Assembly (NCBI GenBank): GCA_023436515.1
Contig: JAEZIV010000404.1
Coordinates: 1-11,710 of the forward strand
Direction of reading: 5' to 3'
Length of the DNA stretch: 11,710 nucleotides
Source of the DNA: Bacillota bacterium
GTDB taxonomy: Bacteria; Bacillota; Clostridia; Acetivibrionales; DSM-1351
Shown here: positions 5,957 through 11,710 of the stretch, piece by piece
Position numbering within the stretch: the stretch's first letter is position 1
Layout of the letters: the number at the start of each line of letters is the position of its first letter
Notes under the pieces: model-generated
Told to the model about the DNA's origin: nothing
The model's database searches: none
Seen by the model: only the letters and a program-made list of their open reading frames with translations
Made by a program: the position numbers and the translations under genes

Positions 5957-7486
5957 ATGCTATTTAGGAAAAGACATAATATCAAAAAGACCATTTTTAA
6001 GAAACTGGTGACAATTTTTATTGGCCTTTTAATATTGAGTTATATTGTTACAGGAGGCTTCTTATATTATTCCCTTAATGATTATGCAACAAAGGAAAAG
6101 GTGGACACATTAAAACAGGCAGCTGAAAATATAAGAAGTACTTTTTACGTCTATTTAAAAAATAGTGATGTATTACTTGTGCAGCAGTTGTTTGAAAGCT
6201 TCTTAAGTCAAACGAGTGATTACAGCAGCTCTATTATATGGATTGTCAGCAAGGACGGACAGGTTGTATTTTGTACTCCGGGCTGGGCTAGTAGTGCCTT
6301 GAATAAATATAAAAATGGAGGCAGCTACCCTCAGCTTCCCGACTCGAAAATGTATGAGGATGTTATGAATAATGGGGGAGTTACTGTTCAAAAAATTGGT
6401 GATTTTTATGGGGTATTCAAATCAGCCGAATACAATGAGGTCAACTCTTGGCTTACGATACAGGTACCATTCCAGCTTGTTTCGAGCAGCGGTAAGGAAG
6501 AAACAATTGCAGCAGTTTATCTTCATACCCCCATTCCAGAGATACAGAGGCTGAGAGCATCAGTTTTCAAATTGTTTATGTGGTCGGGTGGGGTGGCAAT
6601 ATTCCTCGCTATAATTCTTGTTTACATCTTTTCAATAAGATTCACAAAACCCTTGAAGCAAATCAATAATGCAGCTAAGATTATTGCAGCCGGAGATTTC
6701 AGGAATAAGCTTACCATCAAGAACGAGGATGAAATCGGACAGCTAGCGGATAGCTTCAATCAAATGATAGATGATCTGGAAAAGCTTGAGGAGATGCGAA
6801 GAGGTTTTATTGCAAATGTTTCCCATGAGCTTCGGACACCAATGACTTCTATTCGTGGCTTTATTGAGGGGATTCTGGATGGAACAATTCCTGATGAAAA
6901 ACACAGAGACTACCTGCTAATAGTGAGGGATGAGATAAATCGTCTGAACAGATTGGTGAACGATCTTCTGGATTTAGCCAGAATGGAGGCTGGTGAATTA
7001 AAGCTCAATTTTAAACCTTTTGACATAAATGAATTAATAAGGGTCTGTGTTATTAAAAATGAGACCTTGATAACCTCGAAAAATCTGGAAATAGAAGCAA
7101 ACTTTGATTCGGAAAACCTTTATGTATTGGGAGACAAGGATTCTATAGAGAGGGTCATTATTAATCTTTTGCATAATGCGGTTAAATTTTCAAATGAGAA
7201 CGGGAAAATTATTTTTGAAACTGTAAAGAATAAAGATAAGGTTTTAATTTCAGTTCAGGATAATGGTGTCGGAATTGATGAAGCTGATAAAAAAAGAATC
7301 TGGGACAGATTTTACAAATCGGATAAATCCAGAGGAAAGGATAAAACTGGGACTGGTTTAGGCCTTGCAATTGTAAAGAACATCCTAAATGAACACAAGC
7401 AGGAGATAAAGGTTGAAAGTGAAATAGGAGCCGGAACCAAATTTGAATTCACTCTTGACTATTTAAAGAACAATGCTGAAGATTAA
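5957..7486 (+). CDS. Membrane sensor histidine kinase (HAMP, HisKA, HATPase_c)
   Basis: This kinase autophosphorylates on a His and passes phosphate to the preceding regulator. Numbered from ATG 5957 it has 509 residues: a basic N-terminus, membrane segment 1 at about 19-40, an extracytoplasmic sensor of about 160 residues, membrane segment 2 at about 205-229, HAMP at 230-282, the HisKA motif FIANVSHELRTPM with H290, N box NLLHNAVKF near 403-411, G1 DNGVGID near 435-441, F box RFYKSDKS and G2 GTGLGLAIV near 465-473. The sensor contains WIVSKDGQVVF and a late VPF...AAVYLHTPI pattern, as in extracellular PAS/Cache-like folds; its ligand is unknown. The start follows the regulator stop by 3 bases, with GAGGTG at 5942-5947 inside the regulator's end. 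A TTG at 5954 would add one residue. Translational coupling is likely. The adjacent HtrA gene suggests envelope stress as the cue, but that is inference. Confidence 0.94.
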   Translation: MLFRKRHNIKKTIFKKLVTIFIGLLILSYIVTGGFLYYSLNDYATKEKVDTLKQAAENIRSTFYVYLKNSDVLLVQQLFESFLSQTSDYSSSIIWIVSKDGQVVFCTPGWASSALNKYKNGGSYPQLPDSKMYEDVMNNGGVTVQKIGDFYGVFKSAEYNEVNSWLTIQVPFQLVSSSGKEETIAAVYLHTPIPEIQRLRASVFKLFMWSGGVAIFLAIILVYIFSIRFTKPLKQINNAAKIIAAGDFRNKLTIKNEDEIGQLADSFNQMIDDLEKLEEMRRGFIANVSHELRTPMTSIRGFIEGILDGTIPDEKHRDYLLIVRDEINRLNRLVNDLLDLARMEAGELKLNFKPFDINELIRVCVIKNETLITSKNLEIEANFDSENLYVLGDKDSIERVIINLLHNAVKFSNENGKIIFETVKNKDKVLISVQDNGVGIDEADKKRIWDRFYKSDKSRGKDKTGTGLGLAIVKNILNEHKQEIKVESEIGAGTKFEFTLDYLKNNAED

Positions 7487-7503
7487 CACTTTGTTCACAG
7501 TTT

Positions 7504-7532
7504 TTTAAAAATGCCACATTAAAATATATAAT
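7504..7532 (+). promoter_or_regulatory. Possible promoter of the HtrA gene
   Basis: TTTAAA at 7504-7509 and TATAAT at 7527-7532 are 17 bases apart. The -10 is perfect but the -35 is poor, and the DNA is so A/T-rich that chance is possible. No terminator separates the kinase gene from this one, so read-through from the two-component operon is also possible. Confidence 0.35.
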
Positions 7533-7558
7533 ATATTGATTAGAAAGGGGACTTTAAT

Positions 7559-9184
7559 ATGAATGACGATAGAAATGAAAGAAATGATATATCTGAAGAG
7601 CTAAACAGTCGCTTAAATGAAATAGAAGCAAAGGATACATCCACCTCTGAAGAGAATGTAAGTAGAAGAAATACTGAGGAGGAGGCAACAGAGAGAACGG
7701 AACAAAATATTGATAACAGTGGTGCCGATAATGCTAATACCCAAAATATCAGTGCCGATAATGCTAACACCCAAAATATTAATGCCGAAGATTCTAATAC
7801 TCATAATATCGGCGACCAAAACACAAATAAAGAAAGTACTAACAGTGAAAGCATCAGAACAGTTATTCAAAATGATTATAATCAGGACAGAATAACAGAG
7901 ACACAAAAAGTTTGGCAGATGCACAATTTTAACGCAAACCCCAATGTAAATAATCAGGGACAGATATATAACAACCCTAACAATTATTACAAAGAAAGCT
8001 ATAAAAAGACTTATAGAAAATCGGATACATGGAAATATGTTCTTGTTTCATTAGTCAGCTCTATTCTCGGTGGAGCTATTCTCACAGGTATGCTCCTTGG
8101 TGTAGCACCTATAGTTCAGCCCAGCTTGAAGAACTTTTTGGGAATAGAATCAAATGGATCTCTCCAGAGCAATCAGGCTCCAGTGGGAGAACTAAAAAGA
8201 GTTGAAATTGTTCAAACTGCTGAATCAGCAGTAACAAGCGTGGCTGAAAAGGTCGGCCCCTCGGTTGTTGGGATAAGAATATCCTACCAGAACATCAATG
8301 ATCTGTTTGGAGTGCAGTCAGATGGAGGAGAAGGTTCCGGTATTATAATAAGCACAGATGGATATATACTAACCAATCATCACGTTATAGAGAGAGCAAT
8401 AGATGACAGAACCAGAAAAGTTCAGGCAGGAGCGAAAATTCAAGTCTATCTGCCAAATAAAATTGATAAGCCCTATGATGCTGAAATAAAAGGTTATGAC
8501 TCGAAAACTGACCTTGCAGTAATTAAAATAAATGAGAACAACTTAAATGCTATTGAGTTTGGAGATTCATCAAATCTTAAAATAGGGGAACCCGCTATTG
8601 CAATAGGTAATCCTGGTGGGCTTGAGTACATGGGATCTGTAACCCAGGGAGTAATCAGCGGACTAAACAGGACAGTTCAATTAGAAAATGGAAAGAAAAT
8701 CAGATTGATACAGACAGATGCGGCTATTAACCCCGGAAACAGCGGTGGTGCTCTAGTTAATATAAAAGGTGAACTCATAGGTGTCAATACTGTAAAAATG
8801 GTTGCCACAGGCTTTGAAGGGCTAGGTTTCGCTATACCTGTTGATGATGCAAAGTCAATTGCCGAGGAACTGATTAAAAACACATATATTTCAAAGCCAT
8901 ACCTTGGAATTTCAGTTGATCAGAGATACACAGAGGATATTGCTAAGGAAAACAACATGCCGATGGGAGTCTATGTAGCACAGGTTGAGCTTCTGGGAGC
9001 CGCGGATAAAGGTGGAATTAAGGCCGGTGACGTTATTACAAAGTTTGAGAATAAAGCCATAAAGTCCTTCTCTGAACTGGAAGAAGAAAAGAATAAGCAT
9101 AAGCCGGGAGATACAGTAACTATGGAATTATACAGAGATGGAAAAACCATATCTGTTAAGGTTAAGCTTGGGGAAACAAAATAA
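7559..9184 (+). CDS. Membrane-anchored HtrA/DegP-type serine protease with one PDZ domain
   Basis: HtrA proteases degrade or refold damaged proteins outside the membrane. The 541 residues are longer than most single-PDZ HtrA proteins (about 400) because of a hydrophilic, Asn/Glu-rich N-terminal cytoplasmic segment of about 157 residues. That segment contains three 10-residue repeats (55-84). Next come a single membrane segment at about 158-183, the trypsin-like domain at 215-440 and a PDZ domain at about 446-538 (AADKGGIKAGDVITKFENKAI). The triad is complete: H275 in TNHHVIE, D318 in SKTDLAV and S395 in NPGNSGGAL. AAAGGGG at 7544-7550, 8 bases before the ATG, fixes the start. The gene sits 72 bases after the kinase gene and ends at a strong terminator. 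In Bacillus, HtrA genes are controlled by the CssRS two-component system, so control by the neighbouring pair is plausible but unproven. I cannot tell HtrA from HtrB or YyxA type, so no symbol is given. Confidence 0.93.
   Translation: MNDDRNERNDISEELNSRLNEIEAKDTSTSEENVSRRNTEEEATERTEQNIDNSGADNANTQNISADNANTQNINAEDSNTHNIGDQNTNKESTNSESIRTVIQNDYNQDRITETQKVWQMHNFNANPNVNNQGQIYNNPNNYYKESYKKTYRKSDTWKYVLVSLVSSILGGAILTGMLLGVAPIVQPSLKNFLGIESNGSLQSNQAPVGELKRVEIVQTAESAVTSVAEKVGPSVVGIRISYQNINDLFGVQSDGGEGSGIIISTDGYILTNHHVIERAIDDRTRKVQAGAKIQVYLPNKIDKPYDAEIKGYDSKTDLAVIKINENNLNAIEFGDSSNLKIGEPAIAIGNPGGLEYMGSVTQGVISGLNRTVQLENGKKIRLIQTDAAINPGNSGGALVNIKGELIGVNTVKMVATGFEGLGFAIPVDDAKSIAEELIKNTYISKPYLGISVDQRYTEDIAKENNMPMGVYVAQVELLGAADKGGIKAGDVITKFENKAIKSFSELEEEKNKHKPGDTVTMELYRDGKTISVKVKLGETK
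7721..7810 (+). repeat. 30-bp tandem repeat, three copies, inside the HtrA gene
   Basis: The units at 7721-7750, 7751-7780 and 7781-7810 encode GADNANTQNI, SADNANTQNI and NAEDSNTHNI. The first two differ at only a few bases and the third has diverged. The period is a multiple of three, so copy-number change would keep the frame. Confidence 0.9.
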
Positions 9185-9205
9185 CAATAAATATTACTTG
9201 ATCAG

Positions 9206-9240
9206 AAAAGATACTGTTGATTTTAACAGTATCTTTTTGT
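9206..9240 (+). terminator. Strong rho-independent terminator after the HtrA gene
   Basis: AAAAGATACTGTT at 9206-9218 pairs perfectly with AACAGTATCTTTT at 9225-9237 around a 6-base loop, and the tract continues TGTT. It lies 21 bases past the stop and separates the protease from the HD-GYP/glgA unit. Confidence 0.9.
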
Positions 9241-9276
9241 TAAAAATAGAATAGAATAAAAAAAATACTATTTTTA

Positions 9277-9305
9277 TTGCTAAAATTCGTAAAAAACCGT
9301 AAAAT
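9277..9305 (+). promoter_or_regulatory. Candidate sigma-A promoter for the HD-GYP/glgA unit
   Basis: TTGCTA at 9277-9282 and TAAAAT at 9300-9305 are 17 bases apart (4 of 6 and 5 of 6 to consensus). The predicted start is near 9312, about 40 bases before the ATG. It follows the HtrA terminator, where a promoter is expected. Confidence 0.5.
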
Positions 9306-9353
9306 TAGTATGTGAGATTCTATCTCTACTAGTCAGCAACTGATGGAGGTAAC

Positions 9354-10829
9354 ATGAATTTTATAAAGTATTATTCCCATATACTCAAATATATTGTTGG
9401 AATAATTGCTATAATCATGTTGATTTACAGCTTAAATAACGATTCTAAAACAGGCGTATACATTAGCTTTATTCTGGTTGTTTGTATTTTAGTTGTGGAT
9501 GTGGTGGACTTTAGTGTATTTATTTTCAAAAGAAATAAAAAGGCCAGAGGTGTTATAAAAAAATATACTGGTCTCCATAATACCACCGGACGGTTTTCAT
9601 ATCCGGGTACCGAAAGAAACGCTCTCAAGACTTTTAAGCTGCTTATTGAGAAACAGAATGAGCTTGAGGTGCTGCGAATTACATCGGAAAAGTTTAATTC
9701 GACAATTGACATGGAGAACATCGTCAAATATGTTTTTGAGGTATTTAAGAAATTTACCGGTTGTGATAGATGCCTTATCTGCATAAAGGACATTGACTCG
9801 CAGGATATATATTGTAAGCACGAGTTAGGAAAATGCTATGGTGAAGAGGGAAAATACTTTGATACTGATTCAGTAGTAACAAAGTGCTTTAATACAAACT
9901 CAATTGTTGTCAATACAAATATATTGTTATCTAAGAGGGGCGTCTATGGGGATAAGCTTGCCATTCCTATGAGCATATCAGCTACCGAGCAGCTTGGTGT
10001 TATATTTATAGAAACACCTGCTAAAAATACTTTTAAAAGGGTAAATGTATCCTTTTTGAAAAGTATTGCTAATTATGCTGCAGTTGCAATGGAAAAATCG
10101 GAGCTTTTTAACGATGTCTATTCTCAGAAGCAGGAAATAGAAGCTCTCTACGAAGAAACAGCTGCCGTAAATGATGATCTAAATGATAACATTAATAGTT
10201 TGAATATTGCCAAGGAGGAACTTCGCATAAAAAATGATGAATTGCAAAGGTACTCTAACAGTTTAAATACCGGCTATATACAAACTGTAATGTCATTGGT
10301 AAATGCAATTGAAGCAAAGGATTCATATACAAGTGGACATTGCCAGAGGGTTATGGAGATAGCTTGTGAAATTGCTACCCAGCTCAACCTGGATGAGGAT
10401 GTTATTGAGGATTTACGATATGCAGCTATTTTACACGATATAGGTAAAATAGGAATATCGGCTGCAATTCTTAATAAAACAGACAAGCTAACAGAAGCGG
10501 AATTCGACGAGATAAAAAAGCATCCTCAAATATCATTTAACATACTAAAAAATGTCGAGTTTTTAGGGCAGGGATTAAAGGCTATACTTGAGCACCATGA
10601 GATGTATAACGGGGGAGGCTACCCCAATAGGCTCAAGGGTGAGGAAATCAGTTTATTAGGTCGTATACTCTGTATAGCTGATGCATTTGATGCAATGACA
10701 AGTGATAGAACCTATAGAAGAGGTATGACAATGGAAATGGCAATAAATGAGATTGAAAGATGCAAGGGGGTTCAGTTTGACCCTGTGCTGTCTGATGTAT
10801 TTATAAAAATGATTAGAGAATTGGTCTGA
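9354..10829 (+). CDS. Membrane GAF/HD-GYP protein, probable cyclic-di-GMP phosphodiesterase
   Basis: The 491 residues begin with two membrane segments (about 11-26 and 34-58), followed by a GAF sensor domain at about 100-250, a charged coiled coil at about 255-305 and an HD-GYP domain at about 308-490. HD-GYP features seen are GH329CQRV, the HD pair H361/D362 in ILHDIGKIGIS, KKHP at 388-391, HHE at 414-416, GYP at 422-424 in YNGGGYP, and IADAFDAMTSDRTYR near 441-454. HD-GYP enzymes hydrolyse c-di-GMP at a di- or trinuclear metal site. The usual D before GxGYP is N here, a variant I believe is common. The GAF domain carries six Cys (137, 140, 143, 154, 161, 178). GGAGG at 9345-9349 sits 4 bases before the ATG. 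glgA follows after 24 bases with no terminator, so co-transcription is likely. Specificity is family inference. Confidence 0.92.
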   Translation: MNFIKYYSHILKYIVGIIAIIMLIYSLNNDSKTGVYISFILVVCILVVDVVDFSVFIFKRNKKARGVIKKYTGLHNTTGRFSYPGTERNALKTFKLLIEKQNELEVLRITSEKFNSTIDMENIVKYVFEVFKKFTGCDRCLICIKDIDSQDIYCKHELGKCYGEEGKYFDTDSVVTKCFNTNSIVVNTNILLSKRGVYGDKLAIPMSISATEQLGVIFIETPAKNTFKRVNVSFLKSIANYAAVAMEKSELFNDVYSQKQEIEALYEETAAVNDDLNDNINSLNIAKEELRIKNDELQRYSNSLNTGYIQTVMSLVNAIEAKDSYTSGHCQRVMEIACEIATQLNLDEDVIEDLRYAAILHDIGKIGISAAILNKTDKLTEAEFDEIKKHPQISFNILKNVEFLGQGLKAILEHHEMYNGGGYPNRLKGEEISLLGRILCIADAFDAMTSDRTYRRGMTMEMAINEIERCKGVQFDPVLSDVFIKMIRELV

Positions 10830-10853
10830 TCATATTGGAGTGGAGGAAACAGC

Positions 10854-11710
10854 GTGAAGCTTAATAACACAAATCTTAAAATACTTTTTGTATCGGCAGA
10901 GGTTGACCCTTTTGCCAAAACAGGTGGCTTGGCCGACGTGGCGGGTTCATTACCAAAGGAACTATCCCTGCTTGGACACGATGTAAGAGTTATAATGCCA
11001 AGATATGGGTTTATAAAAGAGAGCATGAGTTATCTAGTCGATTTTCCTGTGGAAATAGGGGATAGAAAGGAAACCTGTGTAATTAAAGAGGGAAGTATTC
11101 TTGGGTCTAAGAAGAGTACTATACCTGTTTATTTTTTGGAGAATCACAATTATTTTAATCGTGAAGGAATATACTGCTATCCTGATGATGCTCAAAGGTT
11201 TATACTTTTATGTAAAGCAGCCCTAGAGATGCTAGAGGTTATTGATTTCAAGCCGGACATAATTCATTGTAATGATTGGCATACAGGCCCCATTTGTCTT
11301 CTGCTGAAAGAAAAATACAGCAAGCATAGCTTTTATGAGGGTATTTCAACAGTGTTTACTGTGCATAATCTGGAGTATCAAGGCAACTTTAACGCTGAAG
11401 TAGTACCTTATCTTAATCTTGAGGATGGTTTTTTCACTTCAGACAAAGCGGAGTTTTACGGAACCTTTAGTTTTATGAAGTGTGGACTGGTTTATGCCGA
11501 TATAATAAATACAGTAAGTAAACAGTATGCTGAGGAGATTCTGACAGCTGCTTACGGTGAAAGAATGGAAGGTGTACTAGCAAAGAGACAAAAGGATTTA
11601 TTCGGTATTGTTAATGGAATATCATATGAGGAGTTTAATCCCAAAAAGGATAAATGTCTCTATAAAAATTATAGTAAAAATAACATCGAGCTAAAGAGAG
11701 AAAACAAGTC
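10854..11710 (+). CDS. glgA: Glycogen synthase GlgA, N-terminal part (3'-truncated by window edge)
   Basis: GlgA (GT5 family) adds glucose from ADP-glucose to the growing alpha-1,4-glucan in the cytoplasm. The frame is open from GTG 10854 to the window end, 285 full codons of a protein usually near 480. The N-terminal Rossmann-like domain is recognisable by KTGGLADVAGSLP starting at K22 (ADP-glucose and acceptor site), DWHTGP, TVFTVHNLEYQG, NTVSKQYAEEI and GIVNGISYEEFNP. GGAGG at 10842-10846 lies 7 bases before the GTG and fixes the start. Small differences from the usual motifs are NGIS for NGID and FNP for WNP. The C-terminal catalytic half is outside the window, so intactness cannot be judged. 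It is the second gene of a unit with the HD-GYP protein; no promoter is visible in the 24-base gap. Confidence 0.95.
   Translation, partial: MKLNNTNLKILFVSAEVDPFAKTGGLADVAGSLPKELSLLGHDVRVIMPRYGFIKESMSYLVDFPVEIGDRKETCVIKEGSILGSKKSTIPVYFLENHNYFNREGIYCYPDDAQRFILLCKAALEMLEVIDFKPDIIHCNDWHTGPICLLLKEKYSKHSFYEGISTVFTVHNLEYQGNFNAEVVPYLNLEDGFFTSDKAEFYGTFSFMKCGLVYADIINTVSKQYAEEILTAAYGERMEGVLAKRQKDLFGIVNGISYEEFNPKKDKCLYKNYSKNNIELKRENK

Noticed and set aside
7721..7810. 30-bp periodic repeats that could be taken for a short CRISPR array
   Set aside because: The units are contiguous with no spacers, are in frame, and encode decapeptide repeats inside an intact protease gene.
9280..9303. Sigma-D-like promoter (CTAAA then CCGTAAA) before the HD-GYP gene
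   Set aside because: The spacing is only about 12 bases instead of 15-16 and the -10 is imperfect; the overlapping sigma-A candidate fits better.
9698..9704. Perfect Spo0A box (TTCGACA, minus-strand TGTCGAA)
   Set aside because: It lies well inside the HD-GYP coding region, away from any promoter; a 7-mer is expected by chance in a window this size.
9425..9793. 122-codon antisense open frame opposite the HD-GYP gene
   Set aside because: It is a shadow of a well-supported gene, with no recognisable domain. The same holds for the other minus-strand frames, including 7613-7924 opposite the HtrA repeats.

Overview
The window looks like chromosomal core DNA from a low-GC, endospore-forming Clostridia member. 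Coding is A/T-rich, intergenic DNA is very A/T-rich, and Shine-Dalgarno sites are strong (GGAGG-type). It carries Spo0A and the sigma-K-pathway protease SpoIVB, and the order argR-recN-spoIVB-spo0A is the one typical of Clostridia and Bacilli. The protein sequences resemble the Ruminiclostridium/Clostridium cellulolyticum group, but that placement is an impression and not a search result. All genes are on the + strand. I see no tRNA, rRNA, CRISPR array, insertion sequence or prophage signal.

Layout: (1) 1-353, the 3' part of argR (arginine repressor), cut by the window edge. (2) 395-2098, recN (DNA repair ATPase), followed by a rho-independent terminator. (3) 2436-3719, spoIVB (PDZ plus S55 serine peptidase), whose 5' end is irregular. 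The good Shine-Dalgarno/ATG pair at 2378-2396 is in frame but hits a stop after four codons, and a second possible start is one base out of frame across a run of eight A. (4) 3720-4035, a regulatory gap with a stem-loop and then a good sigma-A promoter for spo0A. That promoter is covered by an inverted repeat on the -35 and a Spo0A-box-like pair flanking the -10. (5) 4036-4872, spo0A, from a TTG start, followed about 130 bases later by a strong terminator. (6) 5267-7486, an OmpR/PhoB-family response regulator and its membrane histidine kinase, 3 bases apart, preceded by an extended -10 promoter and a terminator-like leader hairpin. (7) 7559-9184, a membrane-anchored HtrA/DegP-type protease with an Asn-rich cytoplasmic tail containing a 30-bp tandem repeat, closed by a strong terminator. 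(8) 9354-10829, a membrane GAF/HD-GYP protein (probable c-di-GMP phosphodiesterase), then 24 bases later glgA (glycogen synthase), which runs off the right edge.

The left half is the conserved repair/sporulation block. ArgR controls arginine metabolism, RecN repairs breaks, Spo0A starts sporulation and SpoIVB later signals from forespore to mother cell. The right half appears to hold an envelope-sensing two-component system next to an HtrA quality-control protease, and a second-messenger enzyme next to a storage-polysaccharide gene. These functional couplings are inferred from position. I did not find a clearly new multi-gene system. The points most worth a second look are the broken-looking spoIVB start, the layered operator architecture at spo0A, the leader hairpin of the two-component operon, and the HD-GYP-glgA pairing with its Cys-rich GAF domain.
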